This document shows, one piece after another, positions 37,757 through 48,497 of a DNA stretch of 64,000 bases. The notes under the pieces were generated by a model. It was not told the origin of the DNA. It ran no database searches and was given only the letters and a program-made list of their open reading frames with translations. This stretch comes from Capitulum mitella (Eukaryota > Arthropoda > Thecostraca > Pollicipedomorpha > Pollicipedidae). Made by a program: the position numbers and the translations under genes. How positions within the stretch are numbered: position 1 is the first letter of the stretch; each line of letters begins with the position of its first letter. The stretch is taken from positions 4,617,481 to 4,681,480 of the forward strand of contig CP099844.1 in assembly GCA_030062745.1 (NCBI GenBank), read 5' to 3'.

Positions 37757-37816
37757 CGACGTTCAAAGGACGTAGCGTCCTTTGAACGTCGACCCCGGGG
37801 CGTAAAACCTTTTACG
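37757..37816. repeat. Two adjacent perfect hairpins
   Basis: CGACGTTCAAAGGACG (37757-37772) faces its exact reverse complement at 37776-37791 across a 3-base loop. Nine bases on, CGTAAAA (37801-37807) faces TTTTACG (37810-37816) across two bases. They lie in a CpG-rich block without a gene. Confidence 0.9.
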
Positions 37817-39830
37817 AGGCGGCCCGGTCGGCCAGCGGCCGCCCCGACCGTCCAGGTGGCGCGCCCGGCCGGCCCGTCAAAGGGTTGGGGCGCGATCGGC
37901 CAACACGATACCAAAACCAGGCGCATACCTCGGCGCGGCCACAATGCGGCGCCGGCGTCGTAAAATAAAATCAAATTAGATCGTTTATCGCCGCTGAATG
38001 GGACGGCAGGCGCATACGGCCCGGGCCGAATGCGAATCGCCGAGAAATTGAAACGGAATGGCGGAATCAATTCGCGCGCGGCGTCGGTTGTGAGCTTTAC
38101 TGCCCGGCGGCCGTGCGAACCGGCGACAAAGACTTTATAGCTGCGAGATGCTCTGGATCGCCGGGTCGCTTTCAGCGTCTCACGCAGCTGCATCGCTCAC
38201 GGCAAGCCTTCACGGTAAACATGTTTGTTCTGCTCAATGCGGGCTCGGCTTGAGACGGGCTCCCTTCGGTTTTATGGGTGAGCAAATCTGCCCCACGACG
38301 GCCGGCCGCCGCCGATTTCATTCAGGGGAAATTCAGTGACATGGAGCGTTCAAATTCACGAGGAGACTGCCGTCATAGCTTTATGGAGACAACGATCGTG
38401 CAAAGTATTCATAAAGCCAAAGCGGATTTTCAAGTCAGCGGAAGACGGTCGCAGTGAACCGATGCGACGGTCTGCTAGAGCATCACCAGCGAAAGGCAGA
38501 TTTCGCAGCAGAGGAAGCACGGGACGACGAGAATTTCCACATATGCACTACCGCGGACATTGGACTTGGACGCGGGCTTTCCAGCGCGTGTGCTGCGCCG
38601 GCGTCGTCTCTGGCCGAGAGGCCGGCGCCCTTCCCCCACCTTCAGCCGCACGGGACGGCACGCGTCGTGCCCGGATGCGGTCCGTTTCCGGCGCGCTCCG
38701 GCGGATGACCGGCGTGGTGTGGGCGGTATGTAGAGCAGACGAGAGCGAGCCGCACCCTCCGCCCCCCGGCGGCCGGTCTGAACACAGCCAGGCAACCGAG
38801 GCGGCGGGGCGGCGCGCGCGACTCAAGGTCAGCCCGAGTCGTTTGCATGGAAATGCTCTCGTTAGCAAACGGCCCTCGTAATGGCTGCTCTGGAGGTCGG
38901 CGCTTCGGCTTCGGAGAGTGGTCGTAATAGCTTCGCTAACAAGATCATTCTGATCGATGGCCAGAAGCTGCTGGGTCTTGGGATTCTAGGGCGTGAGTAG
39001 GGAGTTCGTGCGCTAAAATATGCCGCGAATGTGACTGGTAGCACGGAACGTTGAAATTGGGACGATGACCATAGTCGTGAGGAAGAGCCATACCCATTGA
39101 AAGTCGGCTGGCTTACTGATACTGAGTTTTAAGGCGTCTCACGACCTATTGGTCATTATGCACCGCCTGTAAAGTACGTGTGAGTTACGTTGCGTTAAAG
39201 TGTATGTGGCGATTTTAACGACAGCACGTGTGTTTCATTTAACGCTGCAGGGGGAAGAATGGCGAGCACAGGTGTTTTTTTTTTTTTACTCTGAGTTTGT
39301 GTGTGCGCAGACTAAATTTAGAAGCCGCTTATGACATCGGACAATGTGGGCCGCCATGAATCAGAGGCCAAAGCGCGGGGGAAGAGGAGGGGACCCTTCG
39401 CCTCTGCTACTGCGAGTTTCGTTAAATTTAGCCTTCCTGAAAAACTACTTAATGATTTACGCTGGATTTTGCCAAGGTGCCGGCACATGGCCAACTCCTC
39501 ACGAAGAGCACCGAGGTGTCTTTATCGTGCAGGCTGGGAGGAGATCGTCCACACCGCCTCTCACGCTGGCTAAGCGTTCACCGTATCACGCCGGCTGTTG
39601 CGGAAGAAGAAAAGAAGGACGTTAGGCGCTGTGTTGCGGTTATGTAGTGTAGTGTAGTGGTGGTGCTTGATCGATGTTACCTGTTGGTGGCTTGAGCTGG
39701 TAGGTCGCGCGGGCCCCACGGCTACCTCTGTGCGCGCGGGCGGTTAAATCTGCTCTAGGTGGTACCGCGTTATAAGTAACGCAATTTGTCCAGATACGCA
39801 TGACGAGACAAACAAAACCGCAAGGGCTGC

Positions 39831-41049
39831 TTAACCCTATTCCCGGCAGGGGGAGCGGAATCCGCTCCCCCCTCGGGTTTTTTGCTTACCAATTCCAGGC
39901 TTTTTAATGCAGCTTCACGAAACTTGGTCACTTTTCCTAGCTATTCTTTCTACGTGCTGTGACAAAATTTCAAAAATCTATTTTCCTCAGGGGCGGAGTC
40001 AGGCAACGTTTTTGGGAGGCACCTCATGCCATTTTTGGCCATGACGAGGATAAAAGGAAAATGTCTGCCAAAAACAGAATGTTAAAGCTAGAACTTAAAA
40101 CTTTAAATGGATGTATAGCTAAATAGTTGGGAAATGTGCAGATGTAATTTTGTTTATCTGAGGTCATTTTACAAGGTCAGGTCAAGGTCAAAAGTCAAAA
40201 TTTATTTTTTCGCTATAATTTTCGCGCCGTTTTTTTTAAATGCCAAACCCGGAATATACATGACGTAGAACGGTGCCTTCTACTTGTGTACCAAGTTTCA
40301 GCTTGACATCAGGTCGGGCCACGGAGCTATGACCTAAAATGTCAGTGAGCGTACCCTATATCGCAATAGCCATAAAATGAAATTCTTGAAATAGAGTGAA
40401 TTCAAATGATTGAAAACGTTTACAGACAATATTAAATGCACACGAGATCATTCCAAGTGACCCCAAGGTCACTGGAGGTCATTTAAGGTCAAAGGTCACA
40501 AGTTGATCTGAGAAACGTGTGACCATGACAGTTCACCCTTTTTCATGTCCCTGGCACCGCCTATGCTAACATTATACAAACATTGTAATGCGATTTGTAC
40601 TTCTTTAGTATAACATGACTAGCAGAAACCAAAAACGGATGTTTGTCTTTTTTGTTCATTCAGTTGTTAGAAAACTAATCCTCCTATTTTTGAAACCCTG
40701 TGAACGCCCATGAATTTTCTCAAAATTTTAGATTTGCGGACCCATGGTAAAAGCCCTATCCATAATCTCTCGATTCATGCCAGTTTCATCGAAATCGGTC
40801 GAAAAACAACGGAGTTATAAGAAGTCCAAAAGCACCCCTCATTTTGACATTTTTGCCCCCCTGTATCCACAAATTTCAAAATTTTGACGATCTTTTTTAT
40901 AAAAATGTAGTTCACGTCACGGCAAATGGATTGCCGTTTGTTGCGATGAAATTGGACGAGTAGTTCTCGAGATCTCGGGGGGGGGGCCGAATCCGCCCCG
41001 CCCTGCCGGGAATCGACCATACCGTCTAGCCCTCCGGGAATAGGGTTAA
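39831..41049. mobile_element. Non-autonomous DNA element with piggyBac-like TTAA ends (copy 2)
   Basis: Perfect inverted ends are TTAACCCTATTCCCGG at 39831-39846 and its reverse complement at 41034-41049. TTAA is the insertion target of piggyBac, and CCC after it is typical of that superfamily. A palindrome, GGGGGAGCGGAATCCGCTCC, follows on the left. On the right the TIR segment ATTCCCGG(C)AGGG is repeated about 31 bases further in. The interior has no transposase reading frame, so it would move only with help. Clusters of AGGTCA occur at 40161-40190 and 40466-40498. Confidence 0.75.
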
Positions 41050-42829
41050 GTACTTTTCTCACATGCAGACCACGGGCCCAATGCGGAAGAAGACAAACAC
41101 ACAGCATTTGCACTGAGTGTCAACGCCCGCTGCACTAACAAAGTTCCATTGGTTCCATCAGCAATGATGGCACTCCACTGTTCTAGAATGTATCTTGTTG
41201 TCTTCATTCTGGGGATGAATCCATCTGCGATAAAAACGTGCATGGAAAAAGAGGCACTGGGTATACAACCCTAAAACGGCAATGCATCATCAAACACAGC
41301 CTCTTTCCCAGTTCTACATTCACGCTGTATTTCTTGTATGGGGCACGCCGATGTTCCAGCTGACCAGTAGTCCAGTTCAGGGTTCCCCTGAAGCAGAGCA
41401 ATCTTCACCAGACATGGTTGCGCATGCATTTACCGATATTTGCGGGCAGGAGGAATACAGAGAACGGTAACTATCAATCAGCAGCAAGCAAAGTCACGCT
41501 TTCTGTCTGTTCTCGGTGCTCAGACACCCACAAAGCTTAATCCAGTGGTCGGAAATGCAAAGTACATAGGCATGGAAACAAAATTACTCACCTTATGTGT
41601 ACGGAATTTTAAGTAAATTAGACAATTCGATCGCCTTAAAGGAAATGTTTCACCTTTACGCGCGTTTTGAACTGAGATTGTCAGTTCCACCTTTAGCCTG
41701 TAGTCTTAGAAGCTGAATTCTTATGTGCATCATGTCCCAAAACTTTGTATTTTCAGAGCTTGGAAGCAATTCTCCACGGTTTTTCCTAAGATTCCTTTTG
41801 ATTTGAGTCCTCTTTTCAGCTGACTTTTGACGACATGAACTGGCTCACACCAGCGACCGTTAACAGAAAAGATCAGAGCACATTGCTGGTTGACAGCAAA
41901 TTGACAGCGCTAAACAGCCGTGATCGGTCGCTAAATAGCTGTGAACCGTGGTGTTTCCCGGCGAAACGTTGTTATCTTTCAATAGGTATGTGAAACGATC
42001 GAGGCCTGGTTTGAAAGCTTCATAGCCCACTTCGCAGTTTGAGTACACCAAGAGTGATTAACAAACTAAGAGAATTAATAAATTTATTCTGGTATAATTT
42101 GATGACATCATTTGTGGAATTAGCCCCTGCCTCATTATCCATGTCACCTTTTTTAATGTATTTTTGCCAAATGCTTCACTAAAAAGTTTTCCTTAATATC
42201 AACACATTCTGTGCATGAAGTTAACTAATTTCTAATTACTTACACTACGCAGTTTTCACGGCCCTCATAAACAATTAGCTCAAAAGTTTTCAATCGTCCA
42301 TGGCCGCATTAAATATAATCATTTGAGGCACTGGCCATGCTTTCTATTTTGTCCATATTTCTGGCCCACTCAGACATCAGTGCCTTGTACGTAACTATGG
42401 AGGTAGGACTTTTGAAGAGGTAAGACTAGCCGCTTGTGAAACTGTCATCTTTCCCCTCCAAATAACGGTAGTTAAGAGTATATTCTTCTGGATGCATTTT
42501 TACAGCACAATTAGGGTTGGAACCACACATACTTTGACACTATAGATGTAGCGCAAATCATGTTGAAGTTAACTTGAAGCCTATGAAAATGCGCGGAAAA
42601 ACGAATCTGAAACTAATCTTTGCAACACCAATAATTTAGATGTATTTCCACTCCTGAGCACATAACATCTAAAATAAGAACCCCTGTGGTTCAGATCGGC
42701 ACCCTGGTGGTTGATGGTTAAACAAAGTAAGACTGATATTTTACAACGATATTGGAATTGGAGCAGGAACAAAAATCGAATTTGAATTAAATTTGAACTG
42801 AATAGGAAACGCTAGACGACCGTGCAGTT
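41050..42829. other. Intergenic, no gene seen
   Basis: It contains one partial dispersed repeat at 41660-41810. No coding potential is recognised. Confidence 0.55.
41660..41810. repeat. Diverged dispersed repeat, copy 2 of 3 (partial)
   Basis: It shares ACGCGCGTTTTGAA, AGCCTGTAGTCTTAGAAG and ATGTCCCAAAACTTTGTATT with the copies at 34880 and 63470, then diverges. Confidence 0.5.
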
Positions 42830-45520
42830 TTCAATGCAAAAAGTCAACGGGCTCCATGCGATACTGAAGTGTAATCGATAAGAACGTCTAGAATGATTGC
42901 CCGGTCCTTGTCCACGCGGCGTAGTGCTCGAACCGTGGGCGAGAAGCGTTTGGCTACAGGTACAAACGAATGATGGCACGCGGGTCTATACCGTGGCTTT
43001 TTCCAAATCGCTGAGATCTCAGAATCACGCGCACCATGAAAAGCGTCCAGAAACGGCTTTCTCGCATTGCCTCCGCTTGCGCGTGGCCCGTGCCGCGCGC
43101 ACTAGAACGTGCTTTGCGCGGCTCGACCGCCCGTTCGGTTCTCGTTTTAAGTTGACGTGCTTCGAACCGATCTGACCCTTGGTTGCCGAGAAAACTGGCC
43201 GGGACCGAGACGATCGCTGACGCTGTTGGCGACTCTCGTTTTGTGTGTTTTTTATCCCTACGGACTACAAATCGCCTCTGAAATACGCATCACACACCAA
43301 CGACGGGCCGGAAGCGCGACAAAAATTAGCCGATTCACTAGTGGAGCACGAGATTTCCTGAATGGTGCGCGCACGTGCTGATCCGTGAACACGTTTGGGC
43401 CCTGGACAGGAGCCGTGTTCCCGACAGACAGAAAGACAGACAGATACACGTTATTTGATTAGTATGTCGACCAGAGTTTGTCGTCTACTTCGTTAAGCAA
43501 AGTTTGAGTGGCACTGAACTGCCCGATTTATCGGTTTGGAAACAGTCTGGCCTTTGGGATCTTTGGTTGGTTTTGGATTTCGAGGCGCGGATTGCCATAA
43601 ATGAGAGTAACGTGCTCCTTGGTGGACGCTTCTGTGTGTGACAGGCCTCGTTTCTAAATGGACTTAATACCATTTTACATTTCGTTTTTTAATTTCACCG
43701 AAAGAATATCGGGTGCCGCCGACTGAATAACGTGGTAATTTAGTATAAACGACTGTTGGGTCGTTTTTGTCAAGCACGTAAGATTGGAGTTTTATTAGAC
43801 GACTTTGCCTTTAATAGTGCAGTTGTGTACATTGCACATCGCATTGATGATCGGATCTTAGTGCCAATGTACGTCCAACACAAAAGATGAGAAACATGGG
43901 AAACATTTGCTCTTTGCCATTTTGCTCTTTTGCTCTTTGCCCATGAGCATGCTTCTAAACCCGCAAGATGCTAAGAGATTTGCTGTTCAGTCCCTTTTGA
44001 GAGGATATCCATTTCGAGTTACTGTCCCTGGGTGGTCAAGATAGCTTTTTGAAACAAAGACGACGTTGACAACGAAATGTGCGAGTTCTTTTCTGTTTAT
44101 TGGTGCTTTCGGGCGCGCCGACTTGTGTCGAGTTGTTGACTACGCAGATCTCAGGCTTTGAGACAAGCGATCGTGCACTTTTCGTTTTAGTTGTTGTGAA
44201 TTTAGCTAGCCAACGACTGTGACCGGCATGGTACTTTTTCGCGATAAATCCGCGTTAGGACATGCAGGACTTCACCAAACCACTTATTACAGGTTCTGAC
44301 TACGATAACATACGATTAATTTTTCTTCTTGATGTGGGACACAAAAGAACGGAATCTATGTCGATGTGATTCTCATTGCAAAAAGTGAAGAGCTTCAATG
44401 CGATATATAAATGGAACTGATGAGGAGTTCGAAAAAGAGTGCATCGTCTGCTTCAAAACGGGATGGCGCCCGAACCGTGGGCCGGAGCAGTTGGACTTTC
44501 GGTAGGAACGAAAGACGACACATTGAGCTACACCGTGATGCTTTTTCTGAGTCACTGCTATCTACCTATGTATCGCCGGCACCACACCCTATCCTCAAAA
44601 ACGCCCAGAAACAGCCTTTTCATATTGCCGCTTGCGCGTGGCACGTGCCGCGCGAACTGAACCGTGCTGTGTGCCACACGATTGCCCGATCAATTCTCGT
44701 TTCAAGTTAACGCGTCTCGAAGCGATCCGACCGGTGACTGCCGAGAAAACTCGCCGGAGCCGAGACAATGTTTGGCGTTGTTTGCGTTTGCCGCTTTACG
44801 TGTTACCTACGGACAAAGAACTACCCCTGAAGCGCGCAGCACGCGCCAACGACGAATCGCAGTGCGGGGAACCAGCGGATGCGCTGGAGGCGCGCGAGAC
44901 CTTCGGAACTATGCGCGGTACGTGCCGATTCGTCACCATGTTTGGGCACAGGGCAGGAGCGAAAATTTCCGGACAGAAAGACAGTCGAAAAGAAAGACAG
45001 AAAGAAATGCATGCTTGTGCACTTTGTTCAAATAATATACAGACTAGTGCTTGCCTTTCACTTAAGGGTTATGAAGACCACTCAACTGCCCGATTTCCTA
45101 TCACATCGATTTCGAAGCAGTCTGACCTTTGGGTTTTCGACTGGTTTTGCGGTTTGGGCGTCTGGTTCTCGTGACTGACGGTGACGTAGTTCTGGCCGGA
45201 CACTCCTGTGCGTGGCAGACCACGTTTCTCAATGCACTTGTTTTAGTCAACATTTCGCTTTGATCATCCGATCTTGGTGACTGTCTCTTAGTTCGGCGCA
45301 AAAGGCGGAAATACGGACAATAGCAATTTTGTTTTTTCCCACGAACGGCAACCTGATATTATTATTAAGCGCACGCAGAACGCTATGCGATGTACTGATC
45401 AGTTTCTTTTGAGAGGATATCCATTTCGCGTCACGCAGTCCCTGGGTAGCCAAGTGGCATTCTGGAACTGAGAGCACTGGCAACGAAATATGCCGAGTTG
45501 TTACCCAAACGAATCCAAAG
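42830..45520. repeat. Diverged direct duplication, units of about 1.2-1.3 kb
   Basis: Unit A (about 42830-44100) and unit B (about 44370-45520) share many blocks in the same order. Examples are CGAACCGTGGGC, GCTTGCGCGTGGC then CGTGCCGCGCG, GCCGAGAAAACT then CGCCGGAGCC or GGCCGGGACC, CAGACAGAAAGACAG or similar, ACTGCCCGATTT, and TTTTGAGAGGATATCCATTT. The offset is 1555 bases at the left end and 1412 at the right, so indels separate them. Reading frames are not kept between units, so I do not call a gene. Confidence 0.75.
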
Positions 45521-47775
45521 TTTCGGGAGGCGCGTGCATCATTCAGGTGATGTCTGTCCCCCCTGCAGGAGGGAGAGGCTTTTTCCCGCGCTATGGAGTC
45601 CCTGCGAAAGTGCGGCCTGGCCCTGCAGCGGGAAAAACAGGTTTTTGGATTTCCTTGTTTTTCAACAGCTTCTTTCAATGCTATCAATGCCACAAACAGC
45701 ACATCTGTGATTCAGTTCAGCAGTTTCACGGCACCTCCCGCCGACGCTGTCCAAGCAGTGTCTCCGGGACTTCTCTCGCTGGAGGAGGCACCCCGGAGGC
45801 ATATCGTGCGTTTCATGGCGCGTGATAAGAACCAGACCCATCTGTTCCCTTGGTCTCAACATCCTGCTAGGAAGGAGCACCGCAGGAAGTCGCGGTCCGC
45901 TATCAAAGCGCTACCCGCCGGATGTGCGGTCGAAACGTCACCTGGCTGTTTACAGGATATCCTCCAGGCTGCCAGTCCCCACCGGATCCTTACAAGATCT
46001 CTAAAAAAAAAAATAAGATAAAAAATAAGATCTCTAAAAATGCAGAGTACCTTTCCGCCACGGCGCACAGGCCTACAGCAAAATCCACTGCGCTGTGGCC
46101 GGTGAGGGATGAGGCTGAGGCCAAAACATCCAAACGGCCAACCAGAGCAGTCCGTCGAGGCCAGAAGCGCATCGCGCCGTTACGTCACCGTTGGACGGCG
46201 GCGCGCCCCTGAGCGAGCATCGGTCTCGTGTCGTCCGCGCGGCACGCTCAGGCTCGGGTCGAGCCTCGGCCGGTGCGGGGGGTCGCCTGCTCGCCGCGCC
46301 TGATCTGGCCGATCACAGCGCTGCGCCCCGGGACGTCGGACCCCGGACCCCGGATCCCGGATCCCGGATTCACTGAGGCGGGGGACACCGGCCACGGCAC
46401 CACGCGCAGGAGCGGGAACCGAGTGGCCAGCAGTCACGGACGTTTCGTCCACCAGGCGTGTTGAGTTAAAACGGGCGGTGACTTTCCCCGGGTCGACTGC
46501 CTTCCGACGGAGAGGACGCGATGCGGCTCGGAGCGTCAGTCGCGGAAGGGCCGCGTCCTGCTGAGACCGTGCCTGTTTGTCATGCACGTCAAGAGGCTCA
46601 GCCCCAGCCTCAGCAGGGCGTAGCCAAGGGGAGGCCGACAGGGCGACCCCCCCCCCCCTGCCCGGAGGTCGATCAGAGGCACTGAGGCCGCCAGCGACGC
46701 CAAGACGGACGTCCTGGGATGGTCGGGAGTCGTGAAACAACCAAGGGCCGTGCAGGGGCCCTGGGATGATCAAACCCCACGATTTTTCAAGGGTCCTGGG
46801 GCTGTCGGAAATGCTGAGACGGCCAGGAGCCCGAAACTCATGAGCATGGAGCAGTCAGAGGCCCTCACACGGTCAGGGTTCCTGGGATCGGAGCCCTGGA
46901 GGTCCATGGACCCTGCGACGGTCAGAAGGCCTGGTACAGCCAGAAACCCTGAGATAGTCACGGGCCCTGGGACAGTCAAAGGCTCAGGGACAGGCAAGGG
47001 TCCGGGACGGTCGGGACCACGAGACAACCACGAGTCTCGAAACAGCTGGCGGTCCTGGGAAGGTCATGGGCAGTGGGATGGTCGACGGCCCTGGAACGGT
47101 CAGGGACCCCGGGAAATTCAAGAGCCCGGGAATGGTCAGGGGCCAGAAATGGTCAGGGGCCCAGGAATGGTCGAGGGTCTGTGGACATTCCCAAAATATG
47201 CAAACCACACTGGTGGCTAAAGGGAGAAGATGGGAGCCTCGTTTGTCGCACGCCCCACAACGCATTTTGCTAGTCTTGGTCTGATGACATGCGAAGATTC
47301 TGTAACGCTCCACTATGACGGTCTGCTTCAGAAACCAGTTCTTGTCTCAAACCAAATCAGACTGAAATGACACCTGGATATGAAACCGGCAGTTAACAGA
47401 AACGTTACTGACATGTAAAGGACAACAAACGACGCATTAATAATCCAGCCACATGCATAACAGCGATTTCCACCATGCCGCAAAACAAACGTACTGGGAA
47501 AGAACAACGACGCGTCTCAGAGACTATCTTTCAGCAGCGCGTGGGGGCGACGGGACAAAAAGAGCTCGCCCCAGGGAACAGCGATGAGTGAACGCGCACG
47601 AGAACGATGGGTGACGAAAAGAAGTGTTTCCCAGGGAGCAGCTCTGAGCGAACGGGCACGGTAGCGAATCGGAACCCGTTTGTTTGTTTGTTTATGAGTT
47701 AGAGCACACAGGCCCTTGGTTTCAGTTGTTCAGTCCTGTGTCAAGTCTTATGTCTCGTCAGGCGTTAATTAATCG
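45521..47775. other. Intergenic, GC-rich, no gene recognised
   Basis: A + strand ORF at 45593-46021 (142 codons) ends in an A-rich run flanked by direct copies of AAGATCTCTAAAAA (about 45994 and 46027). The product is unknown. The GC-rich 46100-46700 and the minisatellite follow, then a (GTTT)n at about 47680. Confidence 0.5.
46730..47180. repeat. Degenerate minisatellite, unit about 20-30 bp
   Basis: Units are built around GGTCAGGGGCCCTGGGA. The rightmost units (AATGGTCAGGGGCC) are the most regular. ORFs across it are repeat artefacts. Confidence 0.8.
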
Positions 47776-48045
47776 CAGGGACGTAGCCAACGGGGGAGGC
47801 ATGGGGGCCATGAACCTCCCCCGAACCAAGCGGTCTTTACTGGATATATGGTGATTCCGCACGAATACGGCATAGTGATCATGTATATGTTGCAAAACAA
47901 ACATTATATGTATTCTCGTGGGTTAAAAATGAGGTCAATTACGCAAAATTCCTGCTTTTTCCTATAAACTTCGTCATATATCAGTGGCATATGACAAAAT
48001 TTGACATTTGCCCCTCCCCCGAGGGAAATCCTGGCTATGTGCCTG
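47776..48045. mobile_element. hAT-type MITE, 270 bp, with 8-bp target duplication
   Basis: The ends are CAGGGACGTAGCCA and, reversed, CAGGCACATAGCCAGG, both close to the common hAT terminal word CAGTGGCGTAGCCAGG. The flanking octamers ATTAATCG (47768-47775) and GTTAATCG (48046-48053) match at 7 of 8 bases, the size hAT makes. The interior is AT-rich without a reading frame. Confidence 0.8.
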
Positions 48046-48344
48046 GTTAATCGTATCAAATCCGGGCCTGCTCACCGCCAGCCGATCTGTTACTGATGCC
48101 AGTTAGGGGACATGTGGCAAAAGGTTATACAACCAGTGACGGACAGAAACAGGGCTTTAGTCAAAAAACGCATAAAATGTAAAAAAATATATATATCGTG
48201 CATACGCCGGGAAACGAGCCCGGTTTGATCGTATGCCTCGCGACCATCCCTTCACCCACCTATGTTTTCGCGCGCGAGCTTACGGATAAGACCGGGTGTA
48301 AATATCAGCATATAAACTGCTTCCCTGGTTGTTTTTTTGTGAAT

Positions 48345-48497
48345 TTCTACGTGAAATAAACATCAATTCAGATTTTACTTTGGAGGCCCCCGAAAATAAA
48401 CTGGAAAAAATCCGGACAATTTCCCATATTCAGGGTTGGCTGGGGCCCCAAATTTGAGTTCGCCCCCTCCTGGAACGACTCCTGGCTACGCCACTGG
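48345..48497. mobile_element. One end of a second hAT-type non-autonomous element
   Basis: CCTGGCTACGCCACTG at 48482-48497 is the exact reverse complement of the hAT terminal word CAGTGGCGTAGCCAGG. The preceding bases (CGCCCCCTCC and GGGGCCCC) are typical of such ends. I could not place the other end with confidence. CAGTGACGG at 48134 is a weak candidate without a matching flank. Confidence 0.5.

Larger units (their letters stand above)
35271..39830. other. Intergenic with a CpG-rich block
   Basis: The stretch 37600-38880 is CpG-rich with the paired hairpins and many overlapping ORFs. Poly-T lies at about 39275-39288. No gene is recognised. The block could be a promoter or CpG-island-like region of an unseen transcript. 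Confidence 0.5.

Noticed and set aside
45593-46021. 142-codon + strand ORF ending in an A-rich run
   Set aside because: It looks a little like a retrocopy because of the A-rich end, but the product is unrecognised. The flanking direct repeat is better explained as a 33-base tandem duplication.
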